64,000 nucleotides of DNA from Kribbella sindirgiensis. GTDB taxonomy: Bacteria; Actinomycetota; Actinomycetes; Propionibacteriales; Kribbellaceae. The translations under genes and the position numbers were made by a program. Position 1 is the stretch's first letter. Every line of letters starts with the position of its first letter. The stretch covers positions 682,001 to 746,000 of the forward strand of contig NZ_SJKA01000002.1 in assembly GCF_004331435.1 (NCBI RefSeq), in the 5' to 3' direction. Shown here one piece after another: positions 7,483 to 17,374 of the stretch. Below the pieces are notes generated by a model, which made no database searches, had not been told where the DNA came from, and was given only the letters and a program-made list of their open reading frames with translations.

Positions 7483-8829
7483 GTGCTGAGTGTGGAGGAG
7501 TTGCGCAGGCTGGTCGAGGCCGGCGAGGTCGACACGGTACTGGTGGCGATCACCGATATGCAGGGGCGCCTGCAGGGCAAGCGATGCGGCGCGCGGTACT
7601 TCCTCGAGGAGGTGCTGAAGCACGGGACCGAGGGTTGCAACTACCTGCTGGCGGTCGACGTCGACATGAACACCGTCGACGGCTACACGATGTCCTCCTG
7701 GGAACGCGGGTACGGCGACCTGGTGATGGCGCCCGACCTGGACACGCTCCGTCTGGTGCCGTGGCTGGAGGGCACCGCGCTCGTGTTGTGCGACGTGCAG
7801 TGGCTGGACGGTACGCCGGTGGTCGCGTCGCCGCGGCAGGTGCTGCGGGCCCAGGTGGACCGCCTCGCGGAGCGCGGACTCAAGGCGTACGTCGGGACCG
7901 AGCTCGAGTTCATGGTGTTCGACGACACCTACGAGAACGCGTGGAACAAGCGGTACCTCGGCCTCACCCCGTCGAACCAGTACAACGTCGACTACTCCCT
8001 CGTCGGCACCTCCCGGATCGAGCCGCTGCTGCGCGACATTCGCAACGGCATGACCGGCGCCGGCCTGTACGTCGAGTCCGCGAAGGGCGAGTGCAACTTC
8101 GGCCAGCACGAGATCGCGTTCCGGTACGACGAGGCGCTGGCAACCTGCGACAACCACTCGATCTACAAGACCGGCGCGAAGGAGATCGCCGCCAAGCACG
8201 GCAAGAGCCTGACGTTCATGGCGAAGTACGACGAGCGGGAGGGCAACTCCTGCCACATCCACCTGAGCTTCCGCGCCGACGACGGTGATCCGGTGCTCGC
8301 GGGAGACGGTTCGCACGGCTTCTCGCGGCTGATGGAGCACTTCATCGCCGGCCAGCTCGCCTGCCTGTCCGAGTTCACGTACCTGCTGGCCCCGAACATC
8401 AACTCCTACAAGCGATTCCAGAAAGGCAGCTTCGCGCCGACCGCGATCGCGTGGGGTCTCGACAACCGCACGTGCTCGCTGCGAGTGGTCGGCCACGGCG
8501 ACTCGCTCCGGGTCGAGAACCGGCTCCCCGGCGGCGATGTGAACCCGTACCTCGCCGTCGCCGCGATCATCGCCTCCGGCCTGCACGGGATCGAGAGCGA
8601 ACTGGAGCTCGAGCCGCTGCTGGAGGGCAACGCGTACGAGTCCGACAAGGAGCACGTCCCGAGCACGCTCCGCGAAGCCGCCGCGCTCTTCGCCGGTTCG
8701 AAGCTTGCCCGGACGGCGTTCGGGGACGAGATGGTCGACCACTACAGCAACGCCGCACGCATCGAGCTGGACGCGTACGACGCCGCTGTCACCGACTGGG
8801 AGCGGGTCCGTGGGTTCGAACGTCTCTAG
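7483..8829 (+). CDS. Glutamine synthetase-like gamma-glutamyl-amine ligase (PuuA / GlnA4 type)
   Basis: About 448 residues of the glutamine synthetase fold. Visible motifs are GTELEFMVF, ECNFGQHEI (metal ligands), GNSCHIHLSF, NSYKRF and SLRVENRLPGGDVNPYLA; the last differs from true glutamine synthetase in the manner of ligases that join glutamate to an amine. The expected reaction is ATP + glutamate + amine to a gamma-glutamyl amide. I chose GTG 7483 because AGGAG lies 5 bases before it; GTG 7477 overlaps that site. The gene order ligase, hydrolase, aldehyde dehydrogenase, SDR matches the mycobacterial glnA4 region. Ethanolamine or a polyamine is the likely substrate, which is inference from context. 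Confidence 0.87.
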   Translation: MLSVEELRRLVEAGEVDTVLVAITDMQGRLQGKRCGARYFLEEVLKHGTEGCNYLLAVDVDMNTVDGYTMSSWERGYGDLVMAPDLDTLRLVPWLEGTALVLCDVQWLDGTPVVASPRQVLRAQVDRLAERGLKAYVGTELEFMVFDDTYENAWNKRYLGLTPSNQYNVDYSLVGTSRIEPLLRDIRNGMTGAGLYVESAKGECNFGQHEIAFRYDEALATCDNHSIYKTGAKEIAAKHGKSLTFMAKYDEREGNSCHIHLSFRADDGDPVLAGDGSHGFSRLMEHFIAGQLACLSEFTYLLAPNINSYKRFQKGSFAPTAIAWGLDNRTCSLRVVGHGDSLRVENRLPGGDVNPYLAVAAIIASGLHGIESELELEPLLEGNAYESDKEHVPSTLREAAALFAGSKLARTAFGDEMVDHYSNAARIELDAYDAAVTDWERVRGFERL

Positions 8830-9514
8830 GCCGCGCATCGGCATCACGACGTACCTCGAGCCGGCCGCCTGGGGCATCTGGCGCCGCGAGGCCGCGCTGG
8901 TCCCCCGGGTGTACCTGGACGCGGTGGTAGCGGCCGGAGGGGTGCCGCTGCTACTGCCGCCCGTGGGCACCGACCCCTCGATCCTGGGCGTTCTGGACGG
9001 TCTGATCATCGCGGGCGGATGCGACGTCGATCCAGGTGCGTACGCCGCCGCGCCGCATCCCGAGACCGTCGACACCCGGCCGGACCGAGACCACCACGAA
9101 GCGATCCTGATCCGGGCCGCCCTGGACCGTGATCTTCCGTTGCTGGCGATCTGCCGTGGCTTGCAGATGCTCAACGTGACACTGGGCGGCACGCTGCATC
9201 AGCACCTACCGGACGTGGTCGCCCACGACGATCATCGCCCGGAGCCTGCGGTCTTCGGCAGCGTCGAGGCGAAAGTCGAGCCGGGGACGCTGACCGCACG
9301 GATCCTCGGTGAGCACGTTTTCGGAAGCTGCTACCACCACCAGGCGCTCGACGTCGTCGCACCGGGGCTGAAGGTCACCGCTCGCGCGGACGACGGAACG
9401 GTCGAGGCGGCCGAGGTGGAAGGCCACGACTTCGCACTCGGGGTGCAGTGGCACCCGGAGGAGAACCCCGAGGACCTGCGGCTCTTCACCGCACTGATCA
9501 GGAGCACCTCATGA
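8810..9514 (+). CDS. Gamma-glutamyl amide hydrolase, class I amidotransferase fold (PuuD-like)
   Basis: 234 residues of the peptidase C26 / PuuD family. The nucleophile cysteine is in LLAICRGLQMLNV and the catalytic His-Glu pair is in GVQWHPEE. It should remove glutamate from the oxidised gamma-glutamyl product and so regenerate the carrier used by the ligase. The start is GTG 8810 with GGGAGCGGG before it, overlapping the ligase gene by 20 bp, so the two are translationally coupled. The next gene starts in its stop codon (ATGA). No separate synthase domain is fused, which supports a stand-alone hydrolase. Confidence 0.85.
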   Translation: MGSNVSRPRIGITTYLEPAAWGIWRREAALVPRVYLDAVVAAGGVPLLLPPVGTDPSILGVLDGLIIAGGCDVDPGAYAAAPHPETVDTRPDRDHHEAILIRAALDRDLPLLAICRGLQMLNVTLGGTLHQHLPDVVAHDDHRPEPAVFGSVEAKVEPGTLTARILGEHVFGSCYHHQALDVVAPGLKVTARADDGTVEAAEVEGHDFALGVQWHPEENPEDLRLFTALIRSTS

Positions 9515-10857
9515 CGTACGACGTGATCAACCCGGCCACCGAGAAGGTGATCCGGACGATCTCACTCGCCTCCGAGGCCGAGACCGACGCGGCGATCTCG
9601 CGGGCCGCGAAGGCCTTCGAGACGTGGCGGGACGTGACACCTGCCGATCGTGGGCGGCTGCTGCGGCGGTTCGCCGACGCGGTCGACGCCGACCTGGAGA
9701 ACCTGGCCGCGCTGGAGGTCGAGAACGCCGGCCACACGATCGGCAACGCGCGCTGGGAAGCCGGCAACGTCCGCGATGTGCTCACGTACTACTCGGCCGC
9801 CCCGGAACGCCTTTTCGGACAACAGATTCCGGTGGCCGGCGGCATCGATGTCACGTTCCAGGAACCGCTCGGCGTGGTCGGCGTGATCGTTCCGTGGAAC
9901 TTTCCGATGCCGATCGCCGGGTGGGGTTTCGCCCCCGCGCTGGCGGCCGGCAACACCGTGGTCCTGAAGCCCGCCGAGCTCACCCCGCTGACCGCTCTGC
10001 GGCTCGCCGAGCTGGCGCTGGAGGCCGGCCTGCCACCCGGCGTCTTCGAGGTCGTGCCCGGTAAGGGAACCGTTGTCGGAAACCGTTTCGTCACGCATTC
10101 CGCGGTCCGGAAAATCGTCTTCACCGGCTCCACCACCGTCGGCAAGCAGATCATGGCCGGCTGCGCGGACCAGGTGAAACGGGTGACGCTCGAGCTGGGC
10201 GGAAAGTCCGCGAACATCGTTTTCGCCGACGCCGACCTGGAGAAGGCGGCAGCGCAGGCGCCGTACGGCGTGTTCGACAACGCGGGGCAGGACTGTTGCG
10301 CGCGCAGCAGGATCCTCGTCGAGCGTTCGGCGTACGGCCGGTTCCTGGAGCTGCTCGAGCCGGCGGTGAAGAACTTCCGGGTCGGTGATCCGGCGGATCC
10401 GGCCACGGAGATGGGGCCGCTGATCTCCGCGGGACAGCGCGAGCAGGTCGCGTCGTACGTCGAGAACCCCGCGTTCCAAGGGACCGCGCCGAGCGGACCC
10501 GGGTTCTGGTTCCCGCCCACGGTGCTGGCACCGGCCAGTGACCGGGCCTTGCGGGAGGAGATCTTCGGGCCGGTCGTCGCGGTGGTCCCGTTCACGGACG
10601 AGGCCGACGCGGTGCGGATCGCGAACGACAGCGAGTACGGGCTGTCCGGCTCGATCTGGACCCGGGACGTCGGCCGGGCACTGCGCGTCAGTCGCGGTGT
10701 CGAGGCCGGGAACCTCTCGGTGAACTCGAACTCGTCGGTGCGGTACTCGACGCCGTTCGGCGGCTACAAGCAGTCCGGCCTCGGCCGGGAGCTCGGGCCG
10801 GACGCGCTGGCCGCGTTCACCGAGACCAAGAACATCTTCATCAGCACGGAGGACTGA
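9511..10857 (+). CDS. NAD(P)-dependent aldehyde dehydrogenase (PuuC / AldC-like)
   Basis: 448 residues. Motifs are VIVPWNFPMP (cofactor site), FTGSTTVGKQI, VTLELGGKSANIV with the general-base Glu, and NAGQDCCARSR with the nucleophile Cys. It should oxidise the gamma-glutamyl aldehyde intermediate to the acid. It is about 30-50 residues shorter than common aldehyde dehydrogenases; the loss lies near residues 325-345, where the usual glycine-rich loop before the PTVL strand is compressed. Mycobacterial AldC from the equivalent operon is also short, so this is probably a family trait. The ATG overlaps the preceding stop by 4 bp. Confidence 0.9.
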   Translation: MTYDVINPATEKVIRTISLASEAETDAAISRAAKAFETWRDVTPADRGRLLRRFADAVDADLENLAALEVENAGHTIGNARWEAGNVRDVLTYYSAAPERLFGQQIPVAGGIDVTFQEPLGVVGVIVPWNFPMPIAGWGFAPALAAGNTVVLKPAELTPLTALRLAELALEAGLPPGVFEVVPGKGTVVGNRFVTHSAVRKIVFTGSTTVGKQIMAGCADQVKRVTLELGGKSANIVFADADLEKAAAQAPYGVFDNAGQDCCARSRILVERSAYGRFLELLEPAVKNFRVGDPADPATEMGPLISAGQREQVASYVENPAFQGTAPSGPGFWFPPTVLAPASDRALREEIFGPVVAVVPFTDEADAVRIANDSEYGLSGSIWTRDVGRALRVSRGVEAGNLSVNSNSSVRYSTPFGGYKQSGLGRELGPDALAAFTETKNIFISTED

Positions 10858-10858
10858 T

Positions 10859-11635
10859 ATGGACGTCAAGGCTCATCGGCTCGAGGGCCGGGTCGCTGTG
10901 GTCACAGGTGGCGCAAGCGGGATCGGTCTGGCCACGGTACGGCGGTTCGCGGCCGAAGGTGCGCGCGTCGTGATCGGCGATCTCGATCCCGCCGCGGGCA
11001 AGGACGCCGCGGACGAGGTCGGCGGGCTGTACGTGCCGACCGACGTCACCGACCCGGCCGCGGTCGAGAACCTGTTCAAGCAGGCCTTCGACACGTACGG
11101 CGCCGTGGACATCGCCTTCAACAACGCCGGTATCTCGCCGCCCGACGACGCGTCGATCCTGGACACCGGGCTGGAGGCGTGGCGCAAGGTCCAGGAGGTC
11201 AACCTGACATCGGTGTACCTGTGCTGCAAGGCCGCGATCCCCTACATGCAACGGCAGGGCCGCGGGTCGATCATCAACACCGCGTCCTTCGTCGCGGTGA
11301 TGGGAGCGGCGACCTCGCAGATCTCGTACTCCGCGTCGAAGGGCGGCGTCCTGGCGATGAGCCGCGAGCTCGGCGTCGAGTTCGCGCGGCAGGGAATCCG
11401 GGTGAATGCGCTCTGCCCCGGCCCGGTCAACACGCCGCTCCTCACCGAACTGTTCGCGAAGGACCCCGAGCGCGCCGAGCGCCGGTTGGTGCACGTCCCG
11501 ATGGGCCGCTTCGGCGAGCCGGAGGAAATCGCCGCCGCGGTCGCGTTCCTGGCCAGCGACGATTCCTCCTTCATCACCGCCAACACGTTCCTCGTCGACG
11601 GGGGAATCTCGGGCGCCTACGTGACACCGATCTAG
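10859..11635 (+). CDS. Short-chain dehydrogenase/reductase
   Basis: 258 residues, a classical SDR. The nucleotide-binding motif is VTGGASGIG, an acidic residue follows strand 2 (GDLD, suggesting NAD), NNAG is present, and the catalytic set is the serine region plus YSASKGG. It sits one base after the aldehyde dehydrogenase stop, with ribosome site GGAGGA. The sequence alone would permit a 3-oxoacyl-ACP reductase label, but its place in the operon suggests oxidation of an alcohol group on the glutamylated amine, feeding the aldehyde dehydrogenase. That role is inferred, not shown. Confidence 0.88.
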   Translation: MDVKAHRLEGRVAVVTGGASGIGLATVRRFAAEGARVVIGDLDPAAGKDAADEVGGLYVPTDVTDPAAVENLFKQAFDTYGAVDIAFNNAGISPPDDASILDTGLEAWRKVQEVNLTSVYLCCKAAIPYMQRQGRGSIINTASFVAVMGAATSQISYSASKGGVLAMSRELGVEFARQGIRVNALCPGPVNTPLLTELFAKDPERAERRLVHVPMGRFGEPEEIAAAVAFLASDDSSFITANTFLVDGGISGAYVTPI

Positions 11636-11644
11636 TCTGAGGAC

Positions 11645-12364
11645 ATGGTCGTTCAGGCAGATGACGCGGTGTTCCGGCCCGTGCGGGCCGGGAACCCGTT
11701 CGAGGAGACGGTCGAGCGGTTGCTGCAGGCAATCAAGCTCGGCGTCGTCGTGCCCGGCGACCGGCTACCGCCCGAGCGCGAGCTCGCGACCCGGCTGAAC
11801 GTCAGCCGGGTCACGCTCCGCGAGGCGATCCACGCGCTCACCGAGGCCGGCTACGTCGAGTCCCGCCGCGGCCGGTACGGCGGCACGTTCGTCAACGAGC
11901 AACTCCCGAAACCCCGCCGTACGCCGGCCAAACGCCTCGCCCGCGACCTCGCCGCGGGCCTCGACGACGCCCTCACCCTCCGCTTCGTCCTGGAGACCGG
12001 CGCCGCGGAAGCCGCCGCGACCCGCACCCTCACCGACGCCGAACGCGACCACCTGCAACGCTGCCTGGCCGACACCAACGCCGCCACCCTCACCGACTAC
12101 CGCCGCCTCGACTCCCGCCTCCACCTGGCCATCGCCGAAGTCACCGGCTCCCCCTCCCTGACGTCGGCGATGGCCGACGTCCGCATGCGCCTCAACGAAC
12201 TCCTGGACGCCATCCCCCTCCTGCAACCCAACCTCGACCACTCCAACGAACAACACCGAGCCGTCGTCGACGCGATCCTCGCCGGCGACCCCCAGACCGC
12301 CCGCCAAACCATGCAAGAACACCTGGCCGGCACCGAAGCCCTCCTCCGAGCCTTCCTCGAATAG
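11645..12364 (+). CDS. FadR-type GntR regulator (FCD domain)
   Basis: 239 residues. An N-terminal winged helix (about 15-85) carries the GntR signature GDRLPPERELATRLNVSRVT, followed by VESRRGRYGGTFV. A C-terminal all-helical FCD ligand domain spans about 95-235 with the metal-site histidines of such domains in FRLHLAIAE-like (here SRLHLAIAEVTGS) and SNEQHRAVVDAI. It starts 9 bp after the SDR gene and is the last gene of the amine operon. It probably represses the operon and the divergent permease until an intermediate binds. The second half of the gene has unusually strong C-ending codon bias. Confidence 0.9.
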   Translation: MVVQADDAVFRPVRAGNPFEETVERLLQAIKLGVVVPGDRLPPERELATRLNVSRVTLREAIHALTEAGYVESRRGRYGGTFVNEQLPKPRRTPAKRLARDLAAGLDDALTLRFVLETGAAEAAATRTLTDAERDHLQRCLADTNAATLTDYRRLDSRLHLAIAEVTGSPSLTSAMADVRMRLNELLDAIPLLQPNLDHSNEQHRAVVDAILAGDPQTARQTMQEHLAGTEALLRAFLE

Positions 12365-12490
12365 CGGTTCGGCGTGGTGGTGCCGTGGCACTGGGGGGAC
12401 AGGGAATTGGTTGGCACTCCCCGGGTTGATGGGGAAAATCGCCGGATTCGGCCGCACCGCCCAAAAGCGGCCCGATTCTGGAGGACCGCT

Positions 12491-13435
12491 ATGCGATCTT
12501 TCGTTACCCGTCCCCGCGCTCTGGCCGTGCTGCTGGCCGGTACGGCGCTTGCGTTCAGTCCGCTCGGTGGACAGGCGACTGCCCAGTTGCCCGTCGACGC
12601 GACCGGCAACCCGGCCTGTTTCACGCCGGAGGAAGGCGCCGCCGCGCGTGGTGGCTTCGGTGCCGACCACCGGGAGCTCTCGGCGGCCGAGCAGAAGGCC
12701 ATCGACGCCAGGACAGCACAGATCCTGAAGGCCAAGGCCGCCCGTGGCCTGGCTCCGCAGGCCGGCACGCTGGCCGCGGCGAGTGTCCCGGTGTACGTCC
12801 ACGTGATGCTGAGCAAGTCCGGTGCCGGTGACGTCACCGCGACCCAGATCGACCAGCAAATCGCCGAGCTGAACCAGGACTTCGCAGGTCAGGAGTCGTC
12901 CCAGGCCGCGAACACCGGCTTCACTTTCACGCTGGCCGGCGTCAACCGGTACTACAACGACCAGTGGCACAAGGACCGGCAGAGCTCGTCGTACCGCTCG
13001 CAGACCCGTCAGGGCGGTAAGAACGCCCTGAACATCTGGCTGGTCGACTTCTCGTACCTCGGGATCGCGACCTTCCCGTGGGACTACCCGAGCAACCCGA
13101 AGATCGACGGCATCCGGGTGCAGTACAGCTCGCTGCCCGGTGGTTCGGCGACCAACTACGACCTCGGCAAGACCGCGACCCACGAGGCCGGGCACTGGTT
13201 CGGGCTGTACCACACGTTCCAGGGCGGCTGCACCAGCACGAACGACTCGGTGGCCGACACGCCCGCCCAGAGCAGCTCGTCCAGCGGCTGCCCCGAGGGC
13301 CGGGACTCCTGCTCGCTGTCAGGTCTGGACCCCATCCACAACTACATGGACTACTCGTACGACGACTGCTACAACCAGTTCACGCCCGGCCAGTCAACCC
13401 GGATCAGCAACATGTGGACCGCCTACCGGGCGTGA
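12491..13435 (+). CDS. Secreted zinc metalloprotease, M43 (pappalysin-like)
   Basis: 314 residues with an N-terminal signal peptide (RPRALAVLLAGTALAFS, cleavage near GQATA) and a propeptide-like region of about 70 residues. The catalytic zinc motif is HEAGHWFGLYH, the extended HExxHxxGxxH of metzincins, and a Met-turn NYMDYS follows, as in M43 cytophagalysin/pappalysin. Cysteine pairs near the C-terminus suit an extracellular protein. I start at ATG 12491, which has GGAGG 7 bp before it; the open frame upstream is not protein-like. It stands alone between the amine operon and the D,D-carboxypeptidase. Confidence 0.9.
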   Translation: MRSFVTRPRALAVLLAGTALAFSPLGGQATAQLPVDATGNPACFTPEEGAAARGGFGADHRELSAAEQKAIDARTAQILKAKAARGLAPQAGTLAAASVPVYVHVMLSKSGAGDVTATQIDQQIAELNQDFAGQESSQAANTGFTFTLAGVNRYYNDQWHKDRQSSSYRSQTRQGGKNALNIWLVDFSYLGIATFPWDYPSNPKIDGIRVQYSSLPGGSATNYDLGKTATHEAGHWFGLYHTFQGGCTSTNDSVADTPAQSSSSSGCPEGRDSCSLSGLDPIHNYMDYSYDDCYNQFTPGQSTRISNMWTAYRA

Positions 13436-13493
13436 CTCAGGGCATGAGACCCGACTGTGACATCTGCACCGGTCGGCAACTAGAGTGCCGCCG

Positions 13494-14624
13494 ATGCGTT
13501 TGCTTCTGACGGCCTGCGCAACCACCGCACTGGTGGTCGCCGGACCTCTGACAGCGACCGCCGCCGGCCAGACCCCACAGGGTCCGGTCGGCGGCGACCT
13601 GCTGACCGCGAAGCCGACGGTGGTCGCCATCGGGGCGGCGCCGCCGGCCGTCCAGGCATCGGCGTACGTCGTGGCCGACATCGACACCGGCCAGGTGCTG
13701 GCGGCCAAGGCGCCGCACGCGCAGCTCCGCCCGGCCAGCACGCTCAAGACGCTGACCGCGCTGGTGCTGCTGCCCCGGCTGAAGAAGACCGATCCGGTGA
13801 TCGGTTCGGACGCCGACGCCGGCATCATCGGCAGCAAGGTCGGCGTGTACCCCGGGCTGCGCTACACCGTCGACCAGCTGTTCCAGGGCATGTTCCTGGC
13901 CTCCGGGAACGACGCCGTTCACGCACTGTGTGCCCATGACCAGGGCGGCGTACCCGCGACCGTCCAGCGGATGAACGCGAAGGCCAAGGACCTCGGCGCG
14001 CTCGACACCCACGTCACCGACCCGACCGGCCTGGACGCCGACGGGCAGTACTCCAGCGCCTACGACCTGGCCCTGTTCGCGCAGGCCGGGCTGACCCGGC
14101 AGGACTTCGCGAAGTACGCGTCGACGAAGTACACGAACTTCCCGAACGTCGGCAACAAGGGCACGTACCAGGTCGCGAACCAGAACAAGCTGCTCTTCAA
14201 CTACGAGGGCGCGCTCGGTGTGAAGACCGGTTACACCACGCTGGCGCGGAACACGTTCGTCGGCGCCGCCCGCCGCAACGGGCACACGCTGGTGGTGACG
14301 ATGATGAACGCGCCGCACGGCATCACCGAGGACGCCAGCAACCTGCTGACCTGGACGTTCACCAACTACGGCAAGCTCAAGCCGGTCGGCACCCTGGTCA
14401 AACCGGCCGTCGCGCCGCCGAAGACCCAGCCGGAAGGCAAACCCGCCACCAAGCCCGAGGCCGGTACGGCGGGCCGCCCGCAGCCACGTACCGCACTCAC
14501 CCCCGGCCAGGCCGTCCAGTCCCTCGCCTTACGCGTCCCCGACTGGGCGTACGCCGCCCCGCCCGTCCTACTCCTCGGCCTCTTCCTCCGCCGCCCCCGC
14601 GCTCTCCGCCGCCGCCGTCACTGA
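13494..14624 (+). CDS. D-alanyl-D-alanine carboxypeptidase (S11, DacA/DacC type)
   Basis: 376 residues. It trims the terminal D-Ala of peptidoglycan stem peptides outside the membrane. A signal peptide (LLTACATTALVVAGPL) is followed by the three penicillin-binding motifs: STLK near residue 80, SGN near 135, and KTG in LGVKTGYTT near 245. A Pro/Lys-rich linker leads to a C-terminal membrane segment (APPVLLLGLFLRR) and a basic tail, so it is anchored at its C-terminus. An in-frame TTA codon at 14529-14531 is rare in such a GC-rich genome. A GTG at 13485 is an alternative start; no clear ribosome site is seen for either. Confidence 0.92.
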   Translation: MRLLLTACATTALVVAGPLTATAAGQTPQGPVGGDLLTAKPTVVAIGAAPPAVQASAYVVADIDTGQVLAAKAPHAQLRPASTLKTLTALVLLPRLKKTDPVIGSDADAGIIGSKVGVYPGLRYTVDQLFQGMFLASGNDAVHALCAHDQGGVPATVQRMNAKAKDLGALDTHVTDPTGLDADGQYSSAYDLALFAQAGLTRQDFAKYASTKYTNFPNVGNKGTYQVANQNKLLFNYEGALGVKTGYTTLARNTFVGAARRNGHTLVVTMMNAPHGITEDASNLLTWTFTNYGKLKPVGTLVKPAVAPPKTQPEGKPATKPEAGTAGRPQPRTALTPGQAVQSLALRVPDWAYAAPPVLLLGLFLRRPRALRRRRH

Positions 14625-14636
14625 AATCTCAGGAGA

Positions 14637-15692
14637 CTACCGGCGCCGGACCGTTCGCACAGCTCGGAGGCCCTGGACTGCCAGCGTGGTGAGGGTTGCG
14701 CCCAGGAGCGCGCCGGCGGCGACTGCCACCGTGTCGGCCTTGCGTTCTGGGATGGGGACGACCTTGTAGCGCTTGCCGGGTGGACCGAGCAGGAGGGGCT
14801 CGAGCTCGGCCGGGTCTGAAGGAAGGTCGGCGGGCTCAACAGGCTCGGCAGCCTTCGCGTCGAGGGTCGCCTCCTTCGTCCAGGCCGCGATCAGCATGAT
14901 CACCCGGGTCATCAGGTAGATCCACACCAGCAGCGCCAGCGGCAAGGCGACAGCGCCGTACGCCGCGTTCGCGCCGATCACGTGGTTCACGTACAGGTTG
15001 CCGAGGCGCTGTGCGAGGTAGAACACGATGCCGCCGGCCAGCGCGGCGATCAGCGACACCTTGCGGGGCAGCAGGATCCGCGGCAGCGCCGTCTGCATGT
15101 ACAGGAACAGCACCGCACCGGCGGCGACGCCCAGCACCACGCTGATCAGGCCGAGACCCCAGCCCGCCAGCCAGCTGCCGTCCAGGTCGGCCCAGTCGAC
15201 GATGCGCTTGGACAACCCGGTCAGGACCGACGACAGACCGGTGGCGAACATGCCGATCATGCCGAGACCGATCAGTGCCCCGAGGTCGACGGCCTTCAGC
15301 TTGACGGCGTTCCCCGGCTCGTCGTCCAGCTCGTGCATCGAACGGATCGAGGCGCGCAATGAGTCGATCCAGCCGAGGCCGGTGAACAGCAGCGAGACAC
15401 CGGAGACGAGGCCGATGGTGCCGGCGTGGCCGATCAGCCCGTCGATGTCGATCTTGTCGCCGATGCCGGGCAGGTTCTGCTGCAGGGCGTCCTTCATCGC
15501 CTCGATGGCGTCGTGACCGAGCAGCGGCCCGACGATCGCCGCCGCGAGCACGATCAGCGGGAACAGCGACAGGAACCCGAAGAAACTGGTTGCCCCGGCC
15601 AACCGGTTGCCCCGCCGGTCGCCGTACCGCTTCCAGGCCCGCCACAGCTGCGACTTCTTGAATCGCGCCCAGACACGCTTGATGCTGCCCAT
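14637..15692 (-). CDS. YihY/BrkB family membrane protein
   Basis: 351 residues with six predicted membrane segments. The family signature is visible in the early RLAGATSFFGFLSLFPLIVL and in the later ANAAYGAVALPLALLVWIYL. YihY proteins were first called ribonuclease BN by mistake and have no settled function. The C-terminal 85 residues are polar and Pro/Glu-rich before a final hydrophobic piece (about 322-342). It lies 28 bp after the RNA-ligase-like gene on the same strand, so trpS, that gene and this one probably form one transcript. Confidence 0.88.
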   Translation of the reverse strand: MGSIKRVWARFKKSQLWRAWKRYGDRRGNRLAGATSFFGFLSLFPLIVLAAAIVGPLLGHDAIEAMKDALQQNLPGIGDKIDIDGLIGHAGTIGLVSGVSLLFTGLGWIDSLRASIRSMHELDDEPGNAVKLKAVDLGALIGLGMIGMFATGLSSVLTGLSKRIVDWADLDGSWLAGWGLGLISVVLGVAAGAVLFLYMQTALPRILLPRKVSLIAALAGGIVFYLAQRLGNLYVNHVIGANAAYGAVALPLALLVWIYLMTRVIMLIAAWTKEATLDAKAAEPVEPADLPSDPAELEPLLLGPPGKRYKVVPIPERKADTVAVAAGALLGATLTTLAVQGLRAVRTVRRR

Positions 15693-15720
15693 GTGTCTCC
15701 TGTACCCCGATGAAGGAGAC

Positions 15721-16236
15721 TCAGCCTGCCAGGGGGAAGGAGCGCTGAGGGCGCCACACGCCGTCGGAGCCGTGTTCGTAGCGGCTGAAGTGCTCCACGT
15801 CGAAGGCGCAGTCGTACTCCGACAGGGCGTCGTACGCGCGGTCGAGCGCGTCCTTCTCCAGGTCGTGGGCGACGGTGACGTGCGGGTGGTACGGGAACTT
15901 CAGGTCGACCTTCAGCGGGCCGGACCGGACCTGCGACTGCAGCACCTCGCACGACGAGATGCCCTCGGCCAGCGGTACGAACACCACCGGCGAGATCGGC
16001 CGGAACGTCGCCGTACCGCGCAGCCGGATCCGGAACCGCGGGAACCGGGCCGCGACCGCGAGCAGGTGCTCGTCGATCGCCGCCAGGTCGCCGGCCTCGA
16101 TCTCGGTGGGCGGCAGCAGCGTGACATGGGTCGGGATCGACGCGGCCATCGGATCGCCGAAGTCGGCACGGTACTTCTGCAACTCCGTGCCGTACGGCTC
16201 CGCGATCGGAATCGCAACGCCAATCGTCGTCGCCAT
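15721..16236 (-). CDS. 2'-5' RNA ligase / phosphodiesterase family (2H) protein
   Basis: 171 residues with the paired His-x-Thr motifs that define the 2H phosphoesterase family: HVT at about 37-39 and HVT within YHPHVTVAH near 118. Members act on 2'-5' or cyclic phosphodiester bonds in RNA or nucleotides; the substrate here is unknown. It starts 7 bp after the trpS stop codon on the same strand. The link to tRNA charging is suggestive of an RNA role, but that is inference. Confidence 0.83.
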   Translation of the reverse strand: MATTIGVAIPIAEPYGTELQKYRADFGDPMAASIPTHVTLLPPTEIEAGDLAAIDEHLLAVAARFPRFRIRLRGTATFRPISPVVFVPLAEGISSCEVLQSQVRSGPLKVDLKFPYHPHVTVAHDLEKDALDRAYDALSEYDCAFDVEHFSRYEHGSDGVWRPQRSFPLAG

Positions 16237-16243
16237 CCGCGGT

Positions 16244-17353
<1,110 letters not shown>

Positions 17354-17374
17354 TCATATTTCACGAACTATGCG

